The notes beneath the pieces are model-generated. The model had not been told where the DNA came from, did not search any database, and saw only the letters and a list, made by a program, of their open reading frames with translations. From Priestia taiwanensis (lineage in GTDB: Bacteria > Bacillota > Bacilli > Bacillales > Bacillaceae_G), in NCBI RefSeq assembly GCF_014638355.1, contig NZ_BMFK01000009.1, positions 1 through 47,149 of the forward strand: a stretch of 47,149 nt of DNA, read 5' to 3'. Both the position numbers and the translations under genes were made by a program. Shown here one piece after another: positions 34,858 to 45,062 of the stretch (the stretch's first letter is position 1; the number at the start of each line of letters is the position of its first letter).

Positions 34858-36363
34858 TTATCCTAAGAAATCTTTCAGAACATCAAAATATTGAAAGAAG
34901 AACTCATACGCTAAGAATGGGAAGATACCCAACACAATCGTGGCAACAGCACACAGGCATCCAACAATTAACAAGCCACTTTGCGGACGAATTGTTTCTT
35001 CTTTATCCGGTTGACGGAAGAACATTTGCTGAATGATACTGAAATAATAATAATATGAAATAACGGTCGTCCCCATTAAGATTGCCGCTAACACATAATG
35101 AGCAGGTTCCACAACAAAGGCACTTAAGAAAATATGTACTTTTCCAATAAAACCAGCTGTTCCTGGAATCCCTGCTAAAGATAACAAAAAGATCGTTAGC
35201 AGTACCGCAAGAAGTGGCGAGCGTTTGTATAATCCTGAGAAACTTGTCAAATGGTCGCTACCTATCGCACGTTGTACGACTTGTACTACTGCTAGCGCTC
35301 CAATATTCATGAACAAGTAAGCAAGTAAATAGAACCACATATTATCCATTAGGAACGGCGAAAAGGCCATAAACGGAACAAGTAAGTATCCTGCATGTGC
35401 AATACTGGAGTAAGCTAGCATTCTCTTCACACTAACTTGTTTCAGTGCTATTGTATTCCCAATAATCATCGTAATTGCAGCTACGACAGCGATAAATCCT
35501 TGCATATACAGAAGGTATGTACTCTGGCCTTCATCCATCGGAATCGCCCCGAAAATAGATAAGAAAAGGCGAAGTACAATTGCAAAACCTGCAACTTTCG
35601 ATACTGCACCAAGGAATGCTGTAACAGGTGTTGATGCCCCTTCATACACATCTGGTGCCCACATATGGAATGGCATTGTGGCCAACTTAAAGGACAACCC
35701 AACGAACGTAAGGAGAAATGCCATTCCAATTAATCCTTGTACCGACTCTAAGTTACCTGTTTGAATAAATATCGACATATCTTGAATATTTGTGCTACCT
35801 GTCAAACCATAAATATAACTTAAACCAAACAGTGTAATTGCTGTTGAAATACCGCCATTAATCACATATTTCAAAGCTGCTTCGTTTGACTTACGATTCT
35901 TCTTACGTATAGCTACAAGAATATACGAAGATATTGAAAGTAATTCTAAACCAACGAACAATGTAATTAAATCTCCACTTGATACCATAAACATTGCCCC
36001 TAAGAGCGCCGTTAAAAAGAGATAATAATACTCTCCTCTATCTTGTATTTCCTTCTCATCATCATGGATTGCAAGTACGAATACAAGCATCGTTCCTACT
36101 AAAAGGAGTAACTTGAATGCTTTCCCGAATGAATCAAAACGAAATGTATTAAACAATATCTCTGTTGATTCATGTGGCAGTAAGAAAAGCAACGAGACGA
36201 ATGCCACAAGTACTCCAACAAATCCAACCCATCCTAACTTTCTTCGATCTACCTTCTTACCTAAAAACAAATCTAATAGTGATAAGAGGATAGCAAATCC
36301 AACGATGATGAATTCTGGCATCATTGTATGCCAATCATAACTAAGCAACGTTTCCATATCCAT
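34858..36363 (-). CDS. nuoN: NADH-quinone oxidoreductase-like complex subunit N
   Basis: This 501-residue membrane protein has about 14 hydrophobic spans and is one of three Mrp-antiporter-like proton-pumping subunits. Characteristic segments are SGDLITLFVGLELLSISSYILVA with the key Glu, and LAYSSIAHAGYLLVPF with the conserved Lys region upstream. It is the last gene of the nuo operon, 6 bases after nuoM. Length is normal. Confidence 0.95.
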   Translation of the reverse strand: MDMETLLSYDWHTMMPEFIIVGFAILLSLLDLFLGKKVDRRKLGWVGFVGVLVAFVSLLFLLPHESTEILFNTFRFDSFGKAFKLLLLVGTMLVFVLAIHDDEKEIQDRGEYYYLFLTALLGAMFMVSSGDLITLFVGLELLSISSYILVAIRKKNRKSNEAALKYVINGGISTAITLFGLSYIYGLTGSTNIQDMSIFIQTGNLESVQGLIGMAFLLTFVGLSFKLATMPFHMWAPDVYEGASTPVTAFLGAVSKVAGFAIVLRLFLSIFGAIPMDEGQSTYLLYMQGFIAVVAAITMIIGNTIALKQVSVKRMLAYSSIAHAGYLLVPFMAFSPFLMDNMWFYLLAYLFMNIGALAVVQVVQRAIGSDHLTSFSGLYKRSPLLAVLLTIFLLSLAGIPGTAGFIGKVHIFLSAFVVEPAHYVLAAILMGTTVISYYYYFSIIQQMFFRQPDKEETIRPQSGLLIVGCLCAVATIVLGIFPFLAYEFFFQYFDVLKDFLG

Positions 36364-36369
36364 GTGCCT

Positions 36370-37866
36370 TTATCCCCCTATCCCTAACATAATTGCTTCG
36401 ATTGTTGGTTGTACAAGAGACGCTAACACGGAAGGAAATACACCGATTCCAATAATACATACAAGTAAAATCATTACTGGTACATATTGCATAATCGGCA
36501 ATTCTTTCACTTCTGGATATGTTCCTCTCTCTCCAAACGTAACTCCCAATGTCGCACGTAATAAATACGCTGCTGTTAAAATAATGCCGAGTGTACCAAT
36601 GGCTGCAATAATTGGTTTTGATGAGAATAATCCTGTAAATGCCATAAATTCACTAACAAATCCTGACATGCCTGGTAAGCCTAATGAAGCCATTGCACCA
36701 GTTAACAAGAATCCTGATAAAATCGGCATTGAACTAGCTAGACCACCAAGACGCGTTATATCCATCGTTTTAACGTTTTCTTCCATCATCCCTACTAAGA
36801 AGAATAAGAACGCTGCAATTAAGCCATGAGAAACAACTTGGAAAATTGCGCCTTGCATGCCAATATCATTTACTGCACCCATTCCAATCAAAACAATACC
36901 CATATGGGAGATACTGGAGTAAGCTAGCATTTTCCGGAAATTTGTTTGAATAAGCGCTAAATACGCTCCGTACAACAAGTTCACAACACCCAAAATCGCA
37001 AGCATCGGTGCTAATTGCGTAAATTCTTCCGGGAACAAGCCTGCCCCCATGCGCACAAGACCATATGCTCCTATCTTCAGTAATACACCAGCATGAAGCA
37101 TGACAACACCGATTGGCGCCTCAACGTGCACACTAACCATCCAACGATGTAACGGGAAGATTGGTAGCTTTACACCGAATGCTACAATTAACGAGATAAG
37201 AAGCCCATAACGCGTTGTTGCATCTAACACTTCCGTCGTTGATAATGCATGTTGTAACAATCCAAAATTCGTCGTACCTATTTTTGCAAATAAAACCGTA
37301 AACACGATTAGGAGGATTGCCGAACCAACTCCGTTATAAATAAGAAATTGATAAGCCGCCTTTTCACTATTAAATCCACCCCATTTACCAATTAAAAAGA
37401 ACATCGGAATCAAGGTAATTTCAAAGAAAATAAAGAATAAAAGAAGGTTTTCTGCTGCAAACACGCCGAGCATCCCTACTTCTAGTAACAAGAAAAGAAT
37501 GTAGTAACCTCTTGCTCCCTCTTGAATGGAAAATGAACGAATTGCTGCGAGCAAAGCTAATAGACTAGTTAATAGTAACATCGCTAACGATAATCCTGAT
37601 ATACCTAGTTCATACTCAATCGCAAATGGCCTTCCTTGTAAAAACGGGAAATCCCCAAATTTGATCCATTCCTTTTGTACAGCAAACTCACGTAACGGCG
37701 TACCACCCACATATAATGCATATAGTGCCATTGTAAGCCCTAGTGGAAGAAGTGTACTCATCATACCGATAACTTTCACTATTTTCATTTCACTATTGCG
37801 CATACATGCTAACAAAATAATACCTACGAGCGGGGAAAAAATGAGTAGAGTCAAATACATATCCAT
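36370..37866 (-). CDS. nuoM: NADH-quinone oxidoreductase-like complex subunit M
   Basis: The 498-residue antiporter-like subunit has the conserved FFIFFEITLIPMFFLIGKWGG with the trans-membrane Glu, HRWMVSVHVEAPIGVVMLHAGVLLKIGAYG and LAYSSISHMGIVLIGMG. It forms the middle proton channel of the membrane arm. Its start overlaps the nuoL stop codon by one base, so translation is coupled. Confidence 0.95.
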   Translation of the reverse strand: MDMYLTLLIFSPLVGIILLACMRNSEMKIVKVIGMMSTLLPLGLTMALYALYVGGTPLREFAVQKEWIKFGDFPFLQGRPFAIEYELGISGLSLAMLLLTSLLALLAAIRSFSIQEGARGYYILFLLLEVGMLGVFAAENLLLFFIFFEITLIPMFFLIGKWGGFNSEKAAYQFLIYNGVGSAILLIVFTVLFAKIGTTNFGLLQHALSTTEVLDATTRYGLLISLIVAFGVKLPIFPLHRWMVSVHVEAPIGVVMLHAGVLLKIGAYGLVRMGAGLFPEEFTQLAPMLAILGVVNLLYGAYLALIQTNFRKMLAYSSISHMGIVLIGMGAVNDIGMQGAIFQVVSHGLIAAFLFFLVGMMEENVKTMDITRLGGLASSMPILSGFLLTGAMASLGLPGMSGFVSEFMAFTGLFSSKPIIAAIGTLGIILTAAYLLRATLGVTFGERGTYPEVKELPIMQYVPVMILLVCIIGIGVFPSVLASLVQPTIEAIMLGIGG

Positions 37867-39728
37867 TAGCCGAAATATCCCCCTTTCACAACCATCACAG
37901 CGAGTAGAATAGTAAGACCGATAAAGGCGACTGCTCCTGCCATTTGTACTTGACCGTTCTGTGTTTTCGATCCTATAGAGCTCACACCTGTTACAATACT
38001 TGTAACAACTTTCGCTACTCCTTCTACTACGTATAATTCAATATACTTACATACCTTACTAATACCACTTGTTAACGCCACAAACGTTACACGGTACAAT
38101 TCATCAATGTAGAACTTATTCTTCACGGCACTGTATGTCATTGGTATATAACTTGTAAACCAATCTCGTTGCACTGCTTGCTTTTTATACATCACATAAG
38201 CAAGTAAAATCCCTAACATTGATACAGCGGTTGCTACAATCATAATCCATGCTGGACCATGCACAACCTCCCCTACATGCGCAGCATCTTGCGCTAAGAA
38301 ATCATGTAAAAATGCTCCAAACCAAGGTGTATTCATATATCCAGCAATAACTGCTAACACACCTAATACTAGCATCGGAATCGTCATCGTTTTCGGCGAT
38401 TCATGTACATGCCCTTTCACTTTTGATTCTCCTGTGAACACAAGGAAGAATAGACGGAACATATAAAATGCTGTACAGAATGCCGCAATTAATGCTAGAA
38501 CAAATAATCCTTTGTTGCCGTTCATCCATGTAGCAATCAAAATTTCATCTTTACTAAAGAATCCAGATAAGAACGGCACACCGCTAATTGCCATTGTTCC
38601 AAGTAAGAACAAGACTGCTGTTGTTTTCATTTTCGAGTACAGCCCACCCATTTCATTGATTGACTGTGTATGCACCGCATGGATAACACTTCCTGCGGCT
38701 AAAAATAATAACGCTTTAAAGAACGCATGCGTGGTTAAATGGAACACTCCTGCCACATAACCAGCCGAACCTAATGCTAACATCATATACCCAAGCTGAC
38801 TAACCGTTGAATACGCTAGTACACGCTTAATATCTGTTTGGGTCATACCAATTAGGGCTGCAAAGATCGCTGTAAAACCTCCAATAACAGCAACAATCGT
38901 CATAGCCGTTTCACTTGCTGCAAACAACGGGAACATCGTTGCTACTAAATACACCCCTGCCGCAACCATCGTCGCCGCATGAATTAATGCCGATACAGGT
39001 GTTGGCCCTTCCATCGCATCTGGCAACCACGAATGAAGCGGGAATTGACCAGATTTACCAACAGCTCCAATAAACAGAAGAATAGCGCATAACGTTACCA
39101 TCGTTGGCGAGATTGAACTTGATGAAATACTAGCAAAAATCTCATCATACTCAAAACTACCAACTTGCCAGAATAATAGAATCATCCCGATGAAGAAGCC
39201 TATATCTCCGATACGTGTCATAATGAACGCCTTCTTCGCCGCAGCTTTAGCTTCCTCTTTATAAAAATAGAAACCAATTAAAAGGAATGAGCCTAAACCT
39301 ACTAACTCCCAAAATACATACGTTTGTAATAAATTCGTTGAAATAACCAGCCCTAACATCGCAAATGTAAAGAGGCCTAAATATGCATAGAAGACAGGTA
39401 TTCGTTTGTCCCCGTGCATATACCCTCTTGAATACATATGTACAAGAAAACTAACGAGCGTTACGATTACAAGCATCATCGCATTTAACGCATTTACTTC
39501 AAATCCTACTGTTAAAATTGTGTCTCCAATTTGTAACCATGTAAATTCTTGCTTAAACGTAGCGTTCGAATATCGATCTACGAATACAAGAATAGATAGA
39601 AGAAACGAAAAACCAACAAGTACCATTCCGACTATCCCACTATGCTCCTTCAACCTTTTCCCAAAAAGGAGAAGCAACACAAATGATAACAATGGAAAAA
39701 GTGGTATAATCCATGCTAACTCCATCAT
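37866..39728 (-). CDS. nuoL: NADH-quinone oxidoreductase-like complex subunit L
   Basis: The 620-residue protein is the largest antiporter-like subunit, with about 16 spans and the long C-terminal lateral helix. Signatures are TYVFWELVGLGSFLLIGFYF, SWLPDAMEGPTPVSALIHAATMVAAG and LAYSTVSQLGYMMLALG. It lies at the distal end of the proton-pumping arm. It follows nuoK by 25 bases. Confidence 0.95.
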   Translation of the reverse strand: MMELAWIIPLFPLLSFVLLLLFGKRLKEHSGIVGMVLVGFSFLLSILVFVDRYSNATFKQEFTWLQIGDTILTVGFEVNALNAMMLVIVTLVSFLVHMYSRGYMHGDKRIPVFYAYLGLFTFAMLGLVISTNLLQTYVFWELVGLGSFLLIGFYFYKEEAKAAAKKAFIMTRIGDIGFFIGMILLFWQVGSFEYDEIFASISSSSISPTMVTLCAILLFIGAVGKSGQFPLHSWLPDAMEGPTPVSALIHAATMVAAGVYLVATMFPLFAASETAMTIVAVIGGFTAIFAALIGMTQTDIKRVLAYSTVSQLGYMMLALGSAGYVAGVFHLTTHAFFKALLFLAAGSVIHAVHTQSINEMGGLYSKMKTTAVLFLLGTMAISGVPFLSGFFSKDEILIATWMNGNKGLFVLALIAAFCTAFYMFRLFFLVFTGESKVKGHVHESPKTMTIPMLVLGVLAVIAGYMNTPWFGAFLHDFLAQDAAHVGEVVHGPAWIMIVATAVSMLGILLAYVMYKKQAVQRDWFTSYIPMTYSAVKNKFYIDELYRVTFVALTSGISKVCKYIELYVVEGVAKVVTSIVTGVSSIGSKTQNGQVQMAGAVAFIGLTILLAVMVVKGGYFG

Positions 39729-39753
39729 TTAATCCAGCCCCTTTGTCCGTCCA

Positions 39754-40068
39754 TCAATGCTTTAATTCATCCATCTCATCAATATTGACGGTTGTTTTAT
39801 TACGATATAATGCAATTAAAATGGCTAAGCCAACTGCAGCTTCTGCCGCTGCCACTGAAATCGTAAACAATGAAAATACTTGCCCTGTAATGTTCGCCTG
39901 AAATCCATAATTACTAAACACAACTAAGTTAATATTTGCTGCATTCAGCATTAGTTCAATACATACTAATACAATGACTGTATTTCGCTTCGTAAGAGCT
40001 CCATATAAGCCAATACAAAACAAAATAACTGCCAAAAATAAATATGCTTGTGCTGGAATATCACTCAT
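39754..40068 (-). CDS. nuoK: NADH-quinone oxidoreductase-like complex subunit K
   Basis: The start is the ATG at 40068 ([14 protein letters not shown]), preceded by GAGGA, giving the usual 104 residues; a longer frame has seven extra codons without support. Three membrane spans are visible, with the buried Glu in [14 protein letters not shown] and a second in [11 protein letters not shown]. The start overlaps the end of nuoJ by 8 bases. Confidence 0.94.
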   Translation of the reverse strand: MSDIPAQAYLFLAVILFCIGLYGALTKRNTVIVLVCIELMLNAANINLVVFSNYGFQANITGQVFSLFTISVAAAEAAVGLAILIALYRNKTTVNIDEMDELKH

Positions 40069-40576
40069 CACGATTGTCCTCCTCATCATCTTTCTTCGTT
40101 AAAATGATTGCTCCCACAAGCGCAACGAGTAACAAGATAGATGTTAATTCAAAAGGAATCACATAATGAGAATAAATAAGAACCCCAATTTGTTCTGTAT
40201 TCTTCTCTTGAAGCGTCGTCGCTTGCTCAAATACAGGAAAATCTCGAACAAGGAGGTACATTACTACTCCAAATGCAATAACACTCGTTAACAATCCCAT
40301 TCGCTTCAGCGTACTACCGCGATTCTCATGTTCATCATTATGCTTCGTCAACATAATTCCAAAAATCATTAAAATTGTTACAGCACCTGAATAAATTAAT
40401 ACTTGCACAACTGCTACAAACTCTGCATGCAACAAGACATAAATGCCCGCAATACTTAAGAAGGTGAATACGAGTGCAACCATCATATGCATGACTTTCT
40501 TTACATTTAACATAATAATGCCGCCCAAGATGGCTACGAATGCTAAGACCGAAAAAGCAATCATCTCTCCACTCAT
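40061..40576 (-). CDS. nuoJ: NADH-quinone oxidoreductase-like complex subunit J
   Basis: The 171-residue membrane protein has five spans; the third, [18 protein letters not shown], contains the conserved Tyr/Gly region of subunit J. It helps link the quinone site to the proton channels. It overlaps nuoI by 4 bases (ATGA) and nuoK by 8. Confidence 0.94.
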   Translation of the reverse strand: MSGEMIAFSVLAFVAILGGIIMLNVKKVMHMMVALVFTFLSIAGIYVLLHAEFVAVVQVLIYSGAVTILMIFGIMLTKHNDEHENRGSTLKRMGLLTSVIAFGVVMYLLVRDFPVFEQATTLQEKNTEQIGVLIYSHYVIPFELTSILLLVALVGAIILTKKDDEEDNRDE

Positions 40577-40992
40577 GCTTTATTCTCCTTCCGTATATTC
40601 GTATCATTTTCATCCAACCATTCAAGATTCTTAAATAAATCATCTCGTGTATATTCTGCTAACTCAAAGTTATTGGTCATAATAATCGCTTCCGTCGGAC
40701 ATACTTCTGTACATAGATCGCATAGAATACAAATTTCAAAATTAATATCATACGTATCGATAATTTTCCCTTTTTTCGTTGGATCCGGATGCTTTTTTCC
40801 TGTTAATTGAATGCAATCTGTCGGACAAATATTCGAACATTGATTGCAGACAATACACTTCTCCGGATAGAATTTTTGAATACCTCGAAATCTATCTGGT
40901 AGCGGTATCGGTTCATTCGGATAATCATACGTTAATTTCTCTTTCGTTAAATTTTGAAGGGTATATTTCAACCCTTTCAATAATCCAATCAT
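40573..40992 (-). CDS. nuoI: NADH-quinone oxidoreductase-like complex subunit I (2x[4Fe-4S])
   Basis: The 139-residue peripheral subunit has two ferredoxin motifs, CIVCNQCSNICP and CILCDLCTEVCP, that hold clusters N6a and N6b and pass electrons toward subunit B. It is shorter at the C-terminus than proteobacterial NuoI but in the size range of Bacillus homologues. A 76-base gap separates it from nuoH, the longest gap within the operon; I see no terminator in it. Confidence 0.95.
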   Translation of the reverse strand: MIGLLKGLKYTLQNLTKEKLTYDYPNEPIPLPDRFRGIQKFYPEKCIVCNQCSNICPTDCIQLTGKKHPDPTKKGKIIDTYDINFEICILCDLCTEVCPTEAIIMTNNFELAEYTRDDLFKNLEWLDENDTNIRKENKA

Positions 40993-41068
40993 CTCAAACC
41001 CCCCTTGAGTTTAAAGCGACTTTGTTTCTCATCCAGTACATCCTCTCACACAGTTGCATCGCTTCTCT

Positions 41069-42070
41069 CTATAAGAATATTTCCTTTATAATAGCTGTTA
41101 AGAAAATGTTCAAAAGTGCTACTGGTAGAAGTACTTTCCACCCAAATTCCATCAGATGGTCTCCTCTAATACGTGGGAATGAAATACGAAACCACATAAG
41201 TAAGAAGAACACGAAGCTAAATTTCAACGCAAACCAAATGGCTCCCGGAATAAAGTCTAGGAACATAACAGGATGCCAACCACCAAGGAATAAAACAGTC
41301 GTTAGTGAAGCCATCGCAAACACATACACATACTCCGCTAACATAAAGAACGCCCAACGGAACCCTGAGTACTCTGTATGATACCCTGCAACGAGCTCTG
41401 ATTCTGCCTCTGGTAAGTCAAATGGTGTACGATTCAACTCCGCTACAGACGCAATAAGGAAAATAAGGAATCCAATCGGCTGAATAAAGATAAACCAAAC
41501 ATTCTCCTGTGCTGCAACAATCTCATTCAAATTCAAACTACCTGTTAATAAGACAACACCTATAACACTCATTACAAGCGGGATTTCATATGAAATCATT
41601 TGTGCAGCTGCACGCATTCCACCTAATAACGAATACTTGTTATTCGATGCCCAACCAGCTGCTACGACACCAATCGTTGTAATACCTGAAATTGCAATAT
41701 AATAAAGTAGTCCTACTCCAATATCTGCAAACTGTAATTGATCTGTTAATGGAATTGTTGCAAGCACCATGAAAGCTGGTGCAAACGCAATAACCGGTGC
41801 AATGATAAATAACGGCTTATCTGCAGCTTTCGGAATTGTATCTTCCTTTAATAGAAGTTTAAGTACATCTGCCACCGTTTGCAGTAAACCAAAGCGACCT
41901 CCCACTTGGTTCGGTCCAATACGCCCTTGCATGAATCCCATTACTTTACGCTCTGCCAAAATTGCATACGTTACAAATCCTAAAACAACAAACAAGAACA
42001 CAACACCTAATCCAAAAAAGATAAGAAAGTTCATCCAACCTGATTCCGATTGCAGCAAACTCTCAATCAT
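41069..42070 (-). CDS. nuoH: NADH-quinone oxidoreductase-like complex subunit H
   Basis: The 333-residue membrane protein has about eight spans with the hallmarks ILAERKVMGFMQGRIGPNQVG and NRTPFDLPEAESELVAGYHTEYSG, the acidic loop facing the quinone cavity. It anchors the hydrophilic arm. The ATG overlaps the nuoD stop by one base. Confidence 0.95.
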   Translation of the reverse strand: MIESLLQSESGWMNFLIFFGLGVVFLFVVLGFVTYAILAERKVMGFMQGRIGPNQVGGRFGLLQTVADVLKLLLKEDTIPKAADKPLFIIAPVIAFAPAFMVLATIPLTDQLQFADIGVGLLYYIAISGITTIGVVAAGWASNNKYSLLGGMRAAAQMISYEIPLVMSVIGVVLLTGSLNLNEIVAAQENVWFIFIQPIGFLIFLIASVAELNRTPFDLPEAESELVAGYHTEYSGFRWAFFMLAEYVYVFAMASLTTVLFLGGWHPVMFLDFIPGAIWFALKFSFVFFLLMWFRISFPRIRGDHLMEFGWKVLLPVALLNIFLTAIIKEIFL

Positions 42071-43170
42071 TAGCCGTCAACCTCCCCAAGTACAATATCA
42101 ACGCCGCCAAGTATTGTAATCAAGTTCGCAATATTTTCTCCCTTTAGTAACTTAGGTAAGATTTGCAAATTGTAGAAAGACGGACGACGGAACTTCAAAC
42201 GATACGGCTCCTTTTTCCCATCACTAGCAATGTAACACCCAATTTCACCTCGTGGAGATTCAATGCGTACATATGCCTCTCCTTTCGGTGCTTTAATGAT
42301 TTTTGGTACTTTCGCCAGAATATCCCCTTCTCTTGGGATTTGTTCGAGCGATTGCTCGACAATTTTCAGTGACTCTTCAATTTCCAGCATACGGCATACG
42401 TAACGATCCCATGCATCTCCATTCTCTCCAACGGGTACATCGAATTCAAAACGATCATACACTGAATATGTTTCGTCCTTCCTCGCATCCCACTTTACAC
42501 CTGTACAACGTAAATTTGCACCGCTCAGTGAATAAGCAATTGCCTCTTCTGCTGTATATTTCCCAACACCTTTGACACGTTGTAAGAAAATTTCGTTCCC
42601 ACTTACAAGATCATGGTATCCCTTTAACTGCTCTCTCATATGTGGGATAAATGCTTCTATTTTCTCTAACCAACCATCCGGAGCATCCCACTTCACACCA
42701 CCAACACGCATATAGTTAAACGTTAAACGTGCGCCACATATTTCATTTAATAAATTAATAATCATTTCTCGCTCACGAAATGCATATAAAAACGGACTCA
42801 CTGCTCCAAGATCTAGTAGGTTCGTCCCCCACCATACGAGGTGACTTGCAATCCGCCCAAGCTCCATAACAAGTACACGTAAATACTCAGCACGATATGG
42901 AATTTCTAACCCCATCATCGTCTCTACTGCGTGGCAAATAACATAGTTATTCGTCATTGCTGATAAGTAATCCATGCGATCTGTATACGGAATGATTTGC
43001 GTATATTGCAAGCTTTCTGCAATTTTTTCTGTTCCTCTATGAAGATACCCAATAACAGGTGTCGCTTCCACAATGATTTCTCCATCAATTTTCAGTACTA
43101 ACCGAAATACGCCGTGCGTACTAGGGTGCTGTGGTCCGACATTCAGTAGCATTTCTTCTGTACGAATCAT
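42070..43170 (-). CDS. nuoD: NADH-quinone oxidoreductase-like complex subunit D (49 kDa)
   Basis: The 366-residue protein begins with LLNVGPQHPSTHGVFRLVL, including the His that binds the quinone headgroup. It continues with GYLHRGTEKIAES, ELGRIASHLVWWGTNLLDLG and ESPRGEIGCYI. It is the [NiFe]-hydrogenase-like large subunit that forms the quinone pocket with NuoB. It is separate from nuoC here, seven bases downstream of it. Confidence 0.96.
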   Translation of the reverse strand: MIRTEEMLLNVGPQHPSTHGVFRLVLKIDGEIIVEATPVIGYLHRGTEKIAESLQYTQIIPYTDRMDYLSAMTNNYVICHAVETMMGLEIPYRAEYLRVLVMELGRIASHLVWWGTNLLDLGAVSPFLYAFREREMIINLLNEICGARLTFNYMRVGGVKWDAPDGWLEKIEAFIPHMREQLKGYHDLVSGNEIFLQRVKGVGKYTAEEAIAYSLSGANLRCTGVKWDARKDETYSVYDRFEFDVPVGENGDAWDRYVCRMLEIEESLKIVEQSLEQIPREGDILAKVPKIIKAPKGEAYVRIESPRGEIGCYIASDGKKEPYRLKFRRPSFYNLQILPKLLKGENIANLITILGGVDIVLGEVDG

Positions 43171-43176
43171 AGTAGC

Positions 43177-44547
43177 TTACACCTCCACATCATACGGCTC
43201 ATAATCTTTTCGTAGCGGATAGCCAATCCACTCATCCGGAAGTAGGATACGCTTTAAGCAAGGATGATTCGTGAATGTAATACCTAATAAATCATACGCC
43301 TCTCGCTCCGGCCAATCTGCCCCTTCCCAAACAGGGGTTACCGAATCTACTACTGGATTCTCTCGATCGATCTTTACTTTCACTGCAACAGAATGACCAT
43401 ATTGATGGGAATACAGATGCATATATACCTCCATATGCGTTTCAAAATCCGTGCCGTGAATCTCTGATAAATAGTGAAATGCCAATTGTTCGTTTTGCTT
43501 CAAAAAATGAGCAAGCTGTCCGTAATGCTCTTTCTTTGCGACGAGCGTCGGCACATCTTTTGATAATCTATTAATATATGTATCTTCTAATATGCCTTCG
43601 CCCAAGTTCTTTGTAATTATTTCTACAAATTTATCTAATATTGCTTGATTTGGTGACGGACTTTCTTCTACTGCTTTCCCTTCAGCTTTTCCAGCCTTGG
43701 CTTTCGCTAACGCTGCTGCTTTTGCTTTTGCCGCTGCAATTGCTTTCGCTTTCGGATCATCTGCTAACTGTTCCGCAGCCGCCTCCGTATCGCCTCGTTG
43801 CTTCGCTAATGCTGCCGCTTTTGCCTTTGCTGCTGCCACTGCTTTTGCTTTCGCTGCTGCGATCGCTTTCGCTTTCTCGTCCCCTTCTTCCGTTGAAGAC
43901 TCTTCTGTATCACCCGCACGCTTTTGCTTCGCTAATGCTGCTACTTTTGCCTTTGCTGCTGCCACTGCTTTTGCTTTTGCTAGAGCGATTGCCTTTGCTT
44001 TTTCATCTCCTTCTTCTGATGGAGATTCTTCTGTTACTTCTGCTTCTCCCTTTTGCTTCGCCAATGCTGCTGCTTTTGCCTTTGCTGCCGCCGCCGCTTT
44101 TGCTTTTGCTAGAGCGATTGCCTTTGCTTTTTCGTCTCCTTCTTCTGATGGAGATTCTTCTGTTACTTCTGCTTCTCCCTTTTGCTTTGCCAATGCTGCT
44201 GCTTTTGCCTTTGCTGCCGCCGCCGCTTTTGCTTTTGCTAGAGCGATTGCCTTTGCTTTTTCGTCTCCTTCTTCTGATGGAGATTCTTCTACTTTATTAT
44301 TCTCTTCTTTTTCTGTTGATGCTTCTTCTACTGATAATCCATCTGAGGGTGCTGTATTTTCCAATTTTATACTTGAGGGAACATCTCCCTCCAAATCTTC
44401 TGTAACCGCTTTCGATTCTTTCTCTTGTAAAGAAGCTTCCGTAATTTCTACTTGTGCTTGTCGTTCTGCTAACTTTTGCTTTGCTAATGCTTTTGCTTTC
44501 TCCGCGGCTTCTTTCTTCAACTGTTCTTTCGTCTTCTCTTCACTCAT
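43177..44547 (-). CDS. nuoC: NADH-quinone oxidoreductase-like complex subunit C with Ala/Lys repeat insertion
   Basis: The 456-residue protein is more than twice the usual length of a stand-alone subunit C. Residues 300-456 are the normal 30-kDa domain, ending with [18 protein letters not shown] and [19 protein letters not shown]. Residues 1-86 are a charged leader beginning [14 protein letters not shown]. Residues 87-290 are tandem Ala/Lys-rich units of about 43 residues separated by Ser/Glu-rich spacers, predicted to be a long charged helix. The ATG overlaps the nuoB stop by 4 bases. Similar Lys/Ala-rich NuoC extensions are familiar from Bacillus cereus-type bacteria, but no role is established. 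Confidence 0.93.
   Translation of the reverse strand: MSEEKTKEQLKKEAAEKAKALAKQKLAERQAQVEITEASLQEKESKAVTEDLEGDVPSSIKLENTAPSDGLSVEEASTEKEENNKVEESPSEEGDEKAKAIALAKAKAAAAAKAKAAALAKQKGEAEVTEESPSEEGDEKAKAIALAKAKAAAAAKAKAAALAKQKGEAEVTEESPSEEGDEKAKAIALAKAKAVAAAKAKVAALAKQKRAGDTEESSTEEGDEKAKAIAAAKAKAVAAAKAKAAALAKQRGDTEAAAEQLADDPKAKAIAAAKAKAAALAKAKAGKAEGKAVEESPSPNQAILDKFVEIITKNLGEGILEDTYINRLSKDVPTLVAKKEHYGQLAHFLKQNEQLAFHYLSEIHGTDFETHMEVYMHLYSHQYGHSVAVKVKIDRENPVVDSVTPVWEGADWPEREAYDLLGITFTNHPCLKRILLPDEWIGYPLRKDYEPYDVEV
43678..44289 (-). repeat. Tandem 129-bp coding repeats in nuoC
   Basis: Units 1 and 2 (44161-44289 and 44032-44160, 43 codons each) differ by one base by my alignment. Unit 3 (about 43906-44031) and unit 4 (about 43756-43905) are diverged, and a partial fifth follows to 43678. 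The reading frame is kept throughout. Lys and Ala codons dominate, so the opposite strand is also free of stops over a long distance. The near-identity of two units suggests recent duplication or gene conversion. Confidence 0.9.
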
Positions 44548-45062
44548 CGATTCGTCACCTGCTTCCCAGTCTTAGCTTCGTAACGAATTTTCTCTTTTAA
44601 TTTGTTAATACCATAAATAAGTGCAGCTGGATTTGGTGGACATCCTGGAATGTACACATCAACAGGTACAATTTGATCCACTCCTTTAACAACTGCATAT
44701 GAGTTGACATACGGACCACCAGCTGTCGCACAAGAGCCCATTGCAATAACCCATTTTGGTTCTGGCATTTGGTCGTATAGACGTTTTACAATTGGGGCCA
44801 TTTTCTTCGTGACCGTACCAGATACAATCATGACATCTGACTGACGTGGCGACGTTCGGAAAAATGATCCAAAACGATCTAAGTCATAGTGCGACGATCC
44901 TACCCCCATCATTTCAATTGCACAACAAGCAAGACCAAATGTCATCGGCCATAACGAATTACTTCTCGCCCATGCCTTCACCTGCTCTAACGTCGTGAAA
45001 AAAATATTCTGCTCTAACTCTTTCATCTCTTCTGGTAACATTCCATCCATTCTTACAACCAT
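44544..45062 (-). CDS. nuoB: NADH-quinone oxidoreductase-like complex subunit B (cluster N2)
   Basis: The start is the ATG at 45062, in the sequence AAATGG of the end of nuoA, with AGAAGGTG upstream, giving 172 residues; a start seven codons earlier is possible. The N2 cluster Cys residues are in [23 protein letters not shown] and [12 protein letters not shown]. It receives electrons from NuoI and reduces quinone with NuoD. Genes overlap nuoA by 10 bases and nuoC by 4. Confidence 0.95.
   Translation of the reverse strand: MVVRMDGMLPEEMKELEQNIFFTTLEQVKAWARSNSLWPMTFGLACCAIEMMGVGSSHYDLDRFGSFFRTSPRQSDVMIVSGTVTKKMAPIVKRLYDQMPEPKWVIAMGSCATAGGPYVNSYAVVKGVDQIVPVDVYIPGCPPNPAALIYGINKLKEKIRYEAKTGKQVTNR

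Noticed and set aside
40993..41068. Possible terminator or small gene in the 76-base nuoH-nuoI gap
   Set aside because: No stem with U-run and no start with ribosome site could be found; it is best seen as a plain spacer in the operon.
43697..44575. A 292-codon open frame on the plus strand, antisense to nuoC, with Ala/Phe-rich repeats
   Set aside because: It arises because Lys/Ala-rich codons (AAA, GCA, GCT) read as Phe/Ala/Cys/Leu codons on the other strand without stops. It has no ribosome site or family features, and a second plus frame there is open for the same reason.
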